Program-made: the position numbers and the translations under genes
Source: Gemmatimonadetes bacterium SCN 70-22
GTDB lineage: Bacteria; Gemmatimonadota; Gemmatimonadetes; Gemmatimonadales; Gemmatimonadaceae
Length of the DNA: 64,000 bases
Direction of reading: 5' to 3'
NCBI GenBank assembly: GCA_001724275.1
Contig: MEDZ01000006.1
Coordinates: forward strand, 1-64,000
Notes under the pieces: generated by a model
Seen by the model: only the letters and a program-made list of their open reading frames with translations
What the model was told of the DNA's origin: nothing
Database searches by the model: none
Shown: positions 26,750 through 36,578 of the stretch, in pieces
Position numbering within the stretch: position 1 is the first letter of the stretch
Layout of the letters: every line of letters starts with the position of its first letter

Positions 26750-26775
26750 ATATCTCCGTGATATACGAATATATC
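26750..26775 (-). promoter_or_regulatory. PadR operator overlapping the -10 region
   Basis: GATATACGAATATATC (26760-26775) is a perfect hyphenated palindrome (GATATA-CGAA-TATATC). A second arm ATATC (26750-26754) pairs with the first GATAT to extend the dyad. Read on the minus strand the site contains TATATT just upstream of the padR ATG. A repressor there would block both the regulator and the permease. Confidence 0.6.
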
Positions 26776-26814
26776 ATCCCTCGCGATCGTGCAATGGGGG
26801 AGGGAGGGGACGCC

Positions 26815-26926
26815 CGAGGCCGTCGTGCGAGGCCGTCATGCGAGGCCGTCGTGCGAGGCCGTCATGCGAGGCCGTCATGCGAGGCCGTCATGCGAGGCCG
26901 TCATGCGAGGCCGTCATGCGAGGCCG
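26815..26926 (+). repeat. 13-bp tandem repeat, eight copies plus a partial
   Basis: The unit CGAGGCCGTCATG is repeated eight times from 26815 to 26918, with A/G variation at one position in copies 1 and 3. A partial copy ends at 26926. Copies run head to tail without spacers. The unit length of 13 is not divisible by three, so it is not coding. It lies between the PadR operator and the stop of the next minus-strand gene. Confidence 0.9.
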
Positions 26927-26966
26927 CTGGCGCCGCGCCGCCGGTCGCCGAGCGGCGGCGCGGCCC

Positions 26967-28019
26967 TCAGCTGTCGCCCTTCAGCTTCCTGAACTGCGCC
27001 TCCACCGACTCGGGGACGAAGAGGTTGTCGGCAATCGCCGCCACCTCCTCCGCATCGCGCCACGCCTGCTCCAGCTGCGCCAGCTCGCCCTCCAGCGCGC
27101 GTCGCTCGGCTTCCTCGTGCAGCGCCATCTCCAGCGCCAGCCGCTGCGGCGCCGGGAGCGAGAAGAGGCCGTACTTGTTGAACTCGGCGCGTCGCGACCG
27201 CGACTTGGCAGGCGACGCTCCGGTCGTCATCGGCTTGATCGCGCCTTGCGCCTGGCGGCCGGCGTGCCGCAGGTAGCGCTCCGAGTCGCCCACCGCCTCG
27301 ATCTGCCGTACTGCGTCGGCGATCTCCGCCTGCTTCCCCCCGAACCGGTTGACCTTGGGGAGGACGATGGACGCGATGCGCTCGGCCTCGGCGCCGGCGA
27401 AGTGCGCCGAGCCGTTCTTGAAGCGCAGGAACAGGTCCAGCGCACCGTCGTCAGCTGCAGCGATGGCCGACTCGGCGAGGTGACGCCGCCGGACCTGGAT
27501 GATCCCGTGCTGCTGCGTGCGGATGCGGGCGACGACAGTTTCCGGATAGCCGTAGATGAGGCTGCGCCCCAGGAGCATGAAGCTGTAGCCGAAGGCGCCG
27601 ATCGCCACCCCCGCGGCAGCACCCGCGGCGTAGAGCGCGGTGACCGCGGCCATCCCCCCTCCGGCGGCGAGGATCGCCCGCTTGCGGCGGCGCCCGAACT
27701 GGTCGCCATAGCGCCAGGCGGCGAACTCGGGGCGTTGCGGCTGGCCGATGCGCACCAGCGTCGTCCCCTCGGGGAGCCGGGCCAGCCCGATGTTGTCGGT
27801 CGAGACGCGGCGGCGCGTGTCGCGATACAGGCGCTCGGCCTGCTCGATGGCTTCCCAGCGCTCCTCGAGCGGGGTGAGGTTCCATCGCTCGCACTGGCGG
27901 CAGACGACCCACAGACGGCCGCGCGCCGGGTCGAAGGCCAGCCGCTCGCCGACGGGGAAGGCCTCGAGCGAGTAGTTCTGGCCGAGCGGCTTGTTGCAGA
28001 AGATGCAGGTGGAGAACAT
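26967..28019 (-). CDS. Membrane protein with N-terminal zinc ribbon, unknown function
   Basis: The 350-residue protein starts at ATG 28019 after GAGGGAG. It opens with CIFCNKPLG (Cys5, Cys8), and VVCRQCERW (Cys40, Cys43) completes a four-Cys zinc site. Residues about 60-110 are soluble (STDNIGLARLPEGTTLVRIG). One or two TM helices lie at 115-151, followed by a long cytoplasmic region rich in Arg, Ala and Glu with a coiled-coil-like C-terminus (ALHEEAERRALEGELAQLEQAW). The zinc finger and helix suggest a membrane-attached sensor or adaptor, but no known domain is recognised. It is divergent from the GDSL gene across 138 bp. Its terminator region contains the 13-bp repeats. Confidence 0.6.
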   Translation of the reverse strand: MFSTCIFCNKPLGQNYSLEAFPVGERLAFDPARGRLWVVCRQCERWNLTPLEERWEAIEQAERLYRDTRRRVSTDNIGLARLPEGTTLVRIGQPQRPEFAAWRYGDQFGRRRKRAILAAGGGMAAVTALYAAGAAAGVAIGAFGYSFMLLGRSLIYGYPETVVARIRTQQHGIIQVRRRHLAESAIAAADDGALDLFLRFKNGSAHFAGAEAERIASIVLPKVNRFGGKQAEIADAVRQIEAVGDSERYLRHAGRQAQGAIKPMTTGASPAKSRSRRAEFNKYGLFSLPAPQRLALEMALHEEAERRALEGELAQLEQAWRDAEEVAAIADNLFVPESVEAQFRKLKGDS

Positions 28020-28157
28020 CGACTCCCTCTCGTCCGTCCCGAATACTACACGAGGAGACGGCGTGAGGGTTTCGCGATGCCCGGCCAACTTGCGCTGGCA
28101 GGCTCATGGGGCGAACATCGCGGGGGTTGGTCCTCACCTTCAACCTCACGCGGAGCC

Positions 28158-28868
28158 ATGCGTCGTACGACAGCGGCACTGCAGGTCGCGCTCCTCGCCT
28201 TGGCCCTCGTCGTCGCCGGGCCGGCGGCGGGTCGGGCCCAACAAGGCGACTGGGCCAACCTGGCGCGGTACCGAGAGGCCAATATCGCGCTCGGCGCCCC
28301 AGCCCCCGGCGACGCGCGAGTCGTCTTCATGGGGAACTCGATCACGGAGGGGTGGGCGCCGTATTTCGCCACGATGTTCCCCGGCAAGCAATACGTGGGG
28401 CGGGGGATCAGCGGGCAGACGACGCCGCAGATGCTGGTGCGCTTTCGCCAGGACGTGATCGCCCTCAGGCCGGCCGTGGTCGTGATCCTTGCCGGGACCA
28501 ACGACATTGCCGGCAACACGGGGCCGTCGACGCTCGAGATGATCGAGGACAACCTGGCGTCGATGGCCGAGCTGGCCCAGGCCAATGGGATCCGCGTGGT
28601 CCTCTCGTCGGTGCTCCCGGTCTGGGACTATCCGTGGAAGCGAGGGGTGGAGCCGGCGCCAAGGATCGTGGCGCTGAATGACTGGATGAGGCGCTACGCA
28701 GCGTCACGCGGCATGGTGTACCTCGACTATCACTCGGCGATGGCCGACGAGCGGAACGGGCTGCGCGCCGATCTGTCCGGCGACGGGGTGCACCCTAACG
28801 AGGCGGGATACCGGGTGATGGCGCCGTTGGCGGAAGCGGCGATCGCGGAGGCGTTGCGCTCGAAGTAG
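28158..28868 (+). CDS. Exported GDSL/SGNH esterase
   Basis: This 236-residue secreted hydrolase has a signal peptide (about residues 1-27) ending GRAQ. The four SGNH blocks are intact: FMGNSITEGW (catalytic Ser), GRGISGQTT (Gly), LAGTNDIAG (Asn) and DGVHPNEAGY (Asp and His). The family hydrolyses acyl groups on lipids or polysaccharides; the Ser block GNSITE is common among platelet-activating-factor acetylhydrolase-like and carbohydrate esterases. Substrate preference cannot be told. ATG 28158 has CGGAG 2-6 bases upstream. The open frame continues far upstream to 26631 only because of the GC-rich, repeat-containing region; that part is non-coding. Confidence 0.88.
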   Translation: MRRTTAALQVALLALALVVAGPAAGRAQQGDWANLARYREANIALGAPAPGDARVVFMGNSITEGWAPYFATMFPGKQYVGRGISGQTTPQMLVRFRQDVIALRPAVVVILAGTNDIAGNTGPSTLEMIEDNLASMAELAQANGIRVVLSSVLPVWDYPWKRGVEPAPRIVALNDWMRRYAASRGMVYLDYHSAMADERNGLRADLSGDGVHPNEAGYRVMAPLAEAAIAEALRSK

Positions 28869-29009
28869 GGGTGGCGGCGGGGCGGGGAGGCTCACGCTTC
28901 GAGCGCCATGTCCGTCGCGTTCAGGCGGCCTCGGCCTTGCGGCCATTGCGGGGAGCGGGGGAATCACGTATCAAAGGTCGCTTGCCCCCCGCGCGAGGAG
29001 GAATTCGCC

Positions 29010-30590
29010 ATGAGACTGCGTTCGCGGGTCGCTGCGCTGCTCTCGCTGTGCGGCGCGATCTCGGGCGCCGCGGCCCAGGACCACGCGCACCCGAATGCCG
29101 CCGCAGCCGAACAGCTCGGCGCGGTGCACTTCCCGACCTCATGCGCGCCCGGCGTCGCGCTCGCGTTCGATCGCGCGGTCGCCCTGCTGCACTCGTTCGA
29201 GTTCGGCGCCGCCATTCGGGCGTTCTCGCAGGTCGCGGCCGCCGACTCCAGCTGCGCCATGGCCCACTGGGGCGTTGCCATGAGCCGTTGGTCCAACCCT
29301 CTGGCACCGGGCGTGCGCGCGCCGGCCCAGCTCGAACCCGGGCTCGCGGCGGCCCGGGCGGCGGCCAGGCTGGGGGGGCGCGCCACGCCGCGCGAGCGCG
29401 CGTACATCGGCGCGATCGGCAAACTCTACGATGCGTAGGAGCGGGTAGACCAGGCCACACGCGTGGCAGCGTACGAGCGGGCCATGGACGACGTGGCCAG
29501 GGCATACCCGTCGGACACGGAAGCGAAGATCTTCCACGCGGTGGCGCTCGTGGCGTCGGCCTCACCCACGGACAAGACGTACGCCAGGCAGTTGCAGGCG
29601 GCGGAAGTCCTGGAGGCGCTCTGGAAGTCGCAGCCCAACCACCCGGGGCTCGCGCACTACATCATCCACGCCTACGACTACCCGCCGCTCGCGGCCAGGG
29701 CGCGAATGGCGGCACAGCGCTACGCGCAGATCGCCCCGTCGGCGGCGCACGCGCTGCACATGCCTTCGCACACCTTCACGCGCGTGGGGCTGTGGGAGGA
29801 GTCCATCGCAACGAACCGCAAATCGTACGAGGTCGCGCTCCGCGAGGGCTCGATTGCCGAGGCGCTGCACGCGCTGGATTACGCCACCTATGCCTATTTG
29901 CAGCTGCGTCGCGACTCGGCGGCCAGGGCGGTGGTCGACGGGCTCCCCGCACTCGCGGCGCGGTTCGACGTGCGTGCCGTGACCGGAGCGGCCCCGGGGT
30001 CGGCGGGGGTCTTCGCGCTGGCCGCGATTCCGGCGCGCTACGCGCTGGAGCGCCGCGAGTGGGAGGAGGCCGCGCGGCTCGAGCCGGTGCGAAGCGACTT
30101 CCCCTGGACGGAGGCGATGGTGTACTTCGCCCGGGCGCTGGGGGGGGCGCACAGCGGCGCGCTCGATCTCGCGCGTGCCGCCACCGACTCGCTCGCGGAG
30201 ATCCACCGCCGGCTGTCCGCCGCGGGCGAAGGCTACTGGGCGGAACAGGTCGCGATCGAGCACCTCGGGGCGCAGGCCTGGCTCGCCCATGCGGAACGAC
30301 GGGACAGCGCCGCGTTGCACCTGATGCGTGAGGGCGCGCAGCGCGAAGGCGCCACCGAGAAGTCGGCGGTGACGCCGGGGCCGCTCGTCCCGGCCCGCGA
30401 GCTGCTCGGCGACCTGCTGCTGGCGCTGGGGCGCCCGCGGGAGGCGCTCGCCGAGTACCAGGCGGCGCTCGCGAGCGAGCCCAATCGCTACCTGACGCTC
30501 GACGGGGCGCGGCGCGCAGCGGGGGCGGCCGGGGACCGCGCGCTGGAGGAGGGCTACGCCGCCCGGCTGCGCGCGCTCACGGGAAGGTGA
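29010..30590 (+). pseudogene. TPR-repeat secreted protein gene with in-frame amber stop
   Basis: The gene starts at ATG 29010, with GAGGAGG 7-13 bases upstream and an export signal ending GAAAQ. It would encode 526 residues. The reading frame is interrupted at codon 143 by TAG (29436-29438), where both sides are plainly coding in the same frame (IGAIGKLYDA, then ERVDQATRVAAYERAMDDVARAYPSD). The body is a solenoid of TPR-like helices (HSFEFGAAIRAFSQVAAADSSCAMAHWGVAMS, ALHMPSHTFTRVGLWEESIATN). The pattern matches a common family of about 500-residue TPR proteins of unknown role. It is either a one-base pseudogene or a readthrough gene. Neither fragment has a good internal start, and 29463 (GTG) has no ribosome site. 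Confidence 0.65.
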
Positions 30591-30657
30591 GCGCGCGTGA
30601 CGCGAGGAGCAGGGCGCGGTTGATACCGGCGTGCGTGGAGAGGGACCCAGCGACGAA

Positions 30658-30683
30658 CGGGAGGGAGTGACGCATCCCTCCCG
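30658..30683. terminator. Perfect hairpin between convergent genes
   Basis: Nine-base perfect arms CGGGAGGGA (30658-30666) and TCCCTCCCG (30675-30683) flank an 8-base loop. It lies between the TPR gene (stop 30590) and the minus-strand gene ending at 30716. It has no T run. Confidence 0.6.
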
Positions 30684-30715
30684 CTCGCCGTCTCGCGGCC
30701 CGGTGCACCGTGCGG

Positions 30716-31363
30716 CTACGGCGCCACGAAGGTCCCTCCGTCCCACACCCACGACAGCCGCGCCGCGAAGGCCGACGCCAGCACCTCCGCCGGGGAGTAG
30801 ACGAGGCTGAGCTCGTCGCCGAGTGTGGTGACGCCCGCGACCAGGCCGGTGATGTTCCGGAACGTCGACCACGAGACCGACGCGAGCGTCGTCGGCATCG
30901 GTACGGGCGTCGCGATGGGATAGAAGCCCGCCAGCGCCAGCTGCGGCGCGACGGCGACGAAGGCGCTGTTGGTCTGCACCGTCGCACATGCGGCGCTCGT
31001 GCACTCGATCGCGTCCCAATTCTGTGCGGCTGCGGAGGTCGATCGTGCCACGACCTCGAACGGAGCGGCGGTGCCGGCGACGCGCGCCAGCGCCATCGGG
31101 TCCGTGTCCGCATCGACCAGCGCCGTCGCTGGGACCACTTGAATCGAGCGACCCAGCCAGGGGAGCGGATCGGACGGCGGCGCCACGCCGGCCACTCCCC
31201 GTGGGAGCGGAAGTACGGGGGCCAGGAGCGGGAGGAGCGCCCCCTGTGCATGGAGCGCGGCGCGAGCCGCTTCGACGGCAGGGGCGAAGTCGCTGCGCAT
31301 GCCGAAGGAGAGGGGAATGGCGGGCTGCGATGCCCCCGCGGGGCGATCGTTGGCCAGCATCAC
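30716..31363 (-). CDS. Uncharacterised protein, probably truncated
   Basis: This 215-residue frame has strong GC at third positions throughout and reads as coding. It is Ala/Pro/Ser-rich with several short hydrophobic strands (PQLALAGFYPIATPVPMPTT, SWSTFRNITGLVAGVT) and ends WVWDGGTFVAP. No family is recognised and no signal peptide is visible at the GTG start (31363). The sequence just upstream becomes a fragment of a response regulator in another frame, so this looks like the C-terminal part of a gene whose front was lost when the two were joined. A Cys pair (CTSAAC) suggests an extracytoplasmic location. Confidence 0.45.
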   Translation of the reverse strand: MMLANDRPAGASQPAIPLSFGMRSDFAPAVEAARAALHAQGALLPLLAPVLPLPRGVAGVAPPSDPLPWLGRSIQVVPATALVDADTDPMALARVAGTAAPFEVVARSTSAAAQNWDAIECTSAACATVQTNSAFVAVAPQLALAGFYPIATPVPMPTTLASVSWSTFRNITGLVAGVTTLGDELSLVYSPAEVLASAFAARLSWVWDGGTFVAP

Positions 31364-31382
31364 CAGGCTGAGGGGGGCGCGC

Positions 31383-31511
31383 CCCGCCGTCCATCACGCC
31401 CGCGCCGTCGTGCACCGTCCCCACGACCAGGTACTCGGGTTCGAGCATCGCCCGCAGCCCCTGGCACATCAGGGGGTGATCGTCCACGACCAGCACCTTC
31501 GTCCTGCCCAC
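31383..31511 (-). pseudogene. Response-regulator receiver fragment (NarL/LuxR type)
   Basis: From the GTG at 31511 the frame reads VGRTKVLVVDDHPLMCQGLR, continuing AMLEPEYLVVGTVHDG. This is the start of a NarL-type receiver domain with the acidic pocket (VVDDH) intact. After about 43 residues the similarity stops, and the frame runs into a sequence coding in another frame (the 30716-31363 gene). The phosphoacceptor Asp, the rest of the receiver and the LuxR helix-turn-helix are absent. It is therefore a remnant cut by a deletion or rearrangement, and no partner kinase lies beside it. Confidence 0.7.
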
Positions 31512-31581
31512 GCTCCCCTCCGACCGCGCGCTCCCCAATGAGTAGGGGTGGACGCGAGGCGGTGCAACCAGCCCCGGCCGC

Positions 31582-34026
31582 TCACCCCCCGCGCATCGCC
31601 ACCACCGGTTCGATGCGTGCCGCGCGCGCCGCCGGGACCCAGCACGCGGCCACGCCGACGGCGATCATGGCGGTCCCGACCGCGGCCAGCGTGAGCGGGT
31701 CGTGTGGCGCGACGCCGAAGAGGAGCCCGCGGATGAGGCGGTTCACGATCACCGCCCCGCCCGCGCCTAACGCGACCCCTGCCGCCAGCAGCATCCCCCC
31801 CTCGCGCAGGATCATGCGCTGCACGCGCGCGGCATCGGCCCCCAGGCTCATGCGGATCCCGATCTCGTTGGTGCGCGCGCTCACCGAGAAGGCGAGGACG
31901 CCGGCAATCCCCACCGCGGCGATGATCACGGCCAGCATCCCGAAGGCCGAGACCAGGATGGCGTTGAGGCGGCGAGGGGCGACGCTCTCTTCCTTGATTT
32001 GCGAGACGGTGAGGACGTGCTCGATGGGGTCGTGGGGGACGACGTCGCGCACGACGCGCGTGGCGGCGCCGGCCAGCGCCTGTGCGTTGCCGCTGGCGCG
32101 GATCACGAGCCCCCCGGCGTAGGCGAACTCCTGCGTGAAGGGGGTGAAGACGACCCCGCGCGGCGCGGCGTCGAGCCCGCCGTCCCTGGTGTCGCCCACC
32201 ACGCCGACGATGGTGCGCCACTCGCCGCTGATCCCGATGAACTTGAGGACCTCGCCGGTCCAGGCAACGCGCAGCCCGATGGGATCGCGCCCGGGAAAGA
32301 GCTGCCTGGCCAGCGTCTGGTTGATGATGACGACCCTCTGCGACGAGTCGCGGTCCGTGCTCGTGAACTCGCGCCCCTGGAGCAGGGGGATGGCCGACGC
32401 CTTGAAGTAGTCGGGGTCGGCGGTGCGCAATTCGGCGCGCGGCTGCGGCTCGCCAGCTGCAAGCGTGTGCCCCTCTCCCTTGACGTCGAGCTGGAACGGT
32501 GTCGCGCGCAACGGCATGGTGGAGCCCACCCCCACCGCCCGCACCCCGGGGAGGGCGCGGACCGCCTCGCGCATCCGCGCGTACAGTGCCTTGGTGTCGG
32601 CGTCGCTCCGCCCCCCGCCGCTGATGGGGACTTCCATCGTGAGCACCTCCTCGGCGGTGAGCCCGCTGTCGACGCTGGACAGCCGCTGCATGGTGCGCGT
32701 CAGGAGCCCGGCCCCGGTGAGGAGGACGACGGAGACGGCGACCTGCGCCACCACCAGCGTGCGTTGCAGCCGCTGGCGCGCCAGGCTCCCGCTGGCGCGC
32801 GAGGCGCCGGCGGCGATCAGCGTCCCCAGCCGCCCCTCGGCGGCCAGGCGCGGCGCGTACGAGATGAGGATGGCGATGGCGACGGTCAGGAGGAGGGTGA
32901 AGGCGAGGACGACGCCATCGATGCGGATCTCGTTGGCGCGCGGCGAGTAGCGTTCGGCGAACGCGGCCAGGAGCCGCACCCCGCCGATGGCGATCAGGAG
33001 CCCAAGGACGGCGCCGGCCGAGGCGAGGAGGAGGTTCTCGACCAGGAGGAGGCGCCGCAGGCGGGCGGTCCCGGCGCCCAGCGCGGAGCGGATCACCAGC
33101 TCGTGCTCGCGCCTGACGCCGCGCATGAGCGAGAGGTTGGCGACGTTGGCCGCCGAGATGACCATCACGAAGGCGGCGGCCCCCATCAGGAGCCAGAGCG
33201 TGAGGCGGGCACGTTCGCCCAGCACCTCCACGAAGGGCGTCACCGTGACGCGGTATCCCGACCCGGCATCATACGCCTCGGGAAACTCGGCCTGCACACG
33301 CTTGCGGATGGTCGCCACTTCGCTGCGCGCCTGGTCCAGCGTCGCGCCGGGGGCCAGGCGGGCAATCATGTCGGTCATCCGGTGCGTGCGCCCGTGCACC
33401 ATCATCGCGCTGGTGTGGTGCTCGCTGATCACCATGTTCATCAGCGCGTCGAAGCGCTCGGGAAAGGTCGGCGCCGGCTGCAGGACGCCGACGACTTCCA
33501 CCGCGCGCCCGTCGATGCGCACCGACTTCCCGACGATCGTCGCGTCGCCGCCGAAGCGCTGGTGCCAGTAGTCGTGGGTGAGGACGACGACCGGGGGGAC
33601 CCCTGTCCCGTCGTCGCGCTCGTCGAGGACGCGCCCCAGCACCGGCGAGAGCCCCATCACCTGGAAGTAGTTGCCGGTCACCAGGCCGACCTGCATGCGC
33701 ACGGCGTCGTCCTTGCCCTGCAGCGTCAAGAGCACCCCCGAGTACTCGGCGATCCCCTGCAGCGACTTGGCGCTGTTGCGGAAGTCGAGGATCTCCGGGA
33801 CGGAGAAGCGGATGTTCTCGCCCCCCGGCCCCTCGATGCTCTGGCGCAGGTAGACGAGGCGGTCGCCCTCGCGATGCGGGAGCGGCTTGAGGAGGACGGC
33901 ACGCACCACGGAGAAGATCGCGGTGTTGGCGCCGATCCCCAGCCCGAGGGTGAGGATCACGGTCGTCGCGAAGCCGCGAGAGCGCGCCAGCGAGCGCAGG
34001 GCGAAGCGCAGGTCGGGGAGGGGCAT
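31582..34026 (-). CDS. MacB/FtsX-type ABC transporter permease (ADOP-like, short form)
   Basis: This 814-residue double-unit permease begins at ATG 34026 (MPLPDLRFALRSLARSRGF); ATG 34038 is an equally possible start. It consists of two FtsX modules, each with one N-terminal and three C-terminal helices (GFATTVILTLGLGIGANTAIF; ALGAGTARLRRLLLVENLLL; NAILVSAFGMLAVIIAAVGIAGVLAFSVSARTNEIGIRMSLGA). Large MacB-like periplasmic domains lie between them. Unlike the permease at 23769, it lacks the ADOP leader module and a PadR partner, and the ATPase is not encoded here. It probably exports a peptide, lipid or toxic compound, or works in envelope signalling; the substrate is unknown. Confidence 0.85.
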   Translation of the reverse strand: MPLPDLRFALRSLARSRGFATTVILTLGLGIGANTAIFSVVRAVLLKPLPHREGDRLVYLRQSIEGPGGENIRFSVPEILDFRNSAKSLQGIAEYSGVLLTLQGKDDAVRMQVGLVTGNYFQVMGLSPVLGRVLDERDDGTGVPPVVVLTHDYWHQRFGGDATIVGKSVRIDGRAVEVVGVLQPAPTFPERFDALMNMVISEHHTSAMMVHGRTHRMTDMIARLAPGATLDQARSEVATIRKRVQAEFPEAYDAGSGYRVTVTPFVEVLGERARLTLWLLMGAAAFVMVISAANVANLSLMRGVRREHELVIRSALGAGTARLRRLLLVENLLLASAGAVLGLLIAIGGVRLLAAFAERYSPRANEIRIDGVVLAFTLLLTVAIAILISYAPRLAAEGRLGTLIAAGASRASGSLARQRLQRTLVVAQVAVSVVLLTGAGLLTRTMQRLSSVDSGLTAEEVLTMEVPISGGGRSDADTKALYARMREAVRALPGVRAVGVGSTMPLRATPFQLDVKGEGHTLAAGEPQPRAELRTADPDYFKASAIPLLQGREFTSTDRDSSQRVVIINQTLARQLFPGRDPIGLRVAWTGEVLKFIGISGEWRTIVGVVGDTRDGGLDAAPRGVVFTPFTQEFAYAGGLVIRASGNAQALAGAATRVVRDVVPHDPIEHVLTVSQIKEESVAPRRLNAILVSAFGMLAVIIAAVGIAGVLAFSVSARTNEIGIRMSLGADAARVQRMILREGGMLLAAGVALGAGGAVIVNRLIRGLLFGVAPHDPLTLAAVGTAMIAVGVAACWVPAARAARIEPVVAMRGG

Positions 34027-34159
34027 GGGGACTCGCACGAGGGGCGTGGTGCCCGGTCCCGCTCGGGGGGTGTGAGGCCGGGCCGTTACCGCTACGTCGC
34101 GTCAGCGGGCATGGTTTCGACGTTCGAGAGGGGCGAAAATCATCGGTCGCGCCACGCCG

Positions 34160-36135
<1,976 letters not shown>

Positions 36136-36139
<4 letters not shown>

Positions 36140-36576
36140 AGGCGCGTGAGCTTGACGACCTCGAGCCAGAACCCCTCGATCGACTTCACCACGCCGAGGA
36201 ACTGCTCCAGGTCGACCGGTTTCGAGACGTAGGCATTGGCGTTGAGCTGGTAGCTCCGGAGGATGTCCTGGTCGGCGTGCGAGGTGGTGAGCACGACGAC
36301 CGGGATGCGCCGGAGGGCGTCGTCCTGCTTGATCTCCTGCAGCACCTCCAGGCCATCCTTGCGTGGAAGGTTGAGGTCGAGGAGGATCAGGTCAGGGGCC
36401 GGCGCGTTGGCGTGCCGCCCTCGGCGGTACAGGAAGTCGAGCGCCTCGACGCCGTCGACCGCCACGCTGATGTTGTTGCGCACCCGGGCATCCTTCAGCG
36501 CTTCCCTCGTCAGGCGCACGTCGGCGGGGCTGTCCTCGACCAGCAGGATCTCGATGGGTGCGGTGGCCGTGGGCAC
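36136..36576 (-). CDS. Single-domain response regulator (Rcp1-like)
   Basis: This 146-residue receiver has no output domain. EILLVEDSPADVRLTREAL (acidic pocket), DLILLDLNLPRKDGLEVL (phospho-Asp), VVLTTSHADQDI (Thr/Ser) and NAYVSKPVDLEQF (Lys) place it in the Rcp1/CheY-like group. Regulators of this group typically pair with phytochrome-type kinases and act by protein contact. It starts at a GTG at 36576, with AGGAGG 6-11 bases upstream inside the end of the kinase gene. The kinase stop is 2 bp before it, and its own stop overlaps the hybrid kinase start by 4 bp. This middle position suggests it shuttles phosphate between the two kinases. Confidence 0.9.
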
Positions 36577-36578
36577 GG

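Noticed and set aside
26815-26926. CRISPR-like array
   Set aside because: The units are 13 bp and contiguous, without spacers, and no cas gene is nearby.
26631-28157. 5' extension of the GDSL gene
   Set aside because: It runs through the 13-bp repeats and antisense to the zinc-ribbon gene; the signal peptide starts at 28158.
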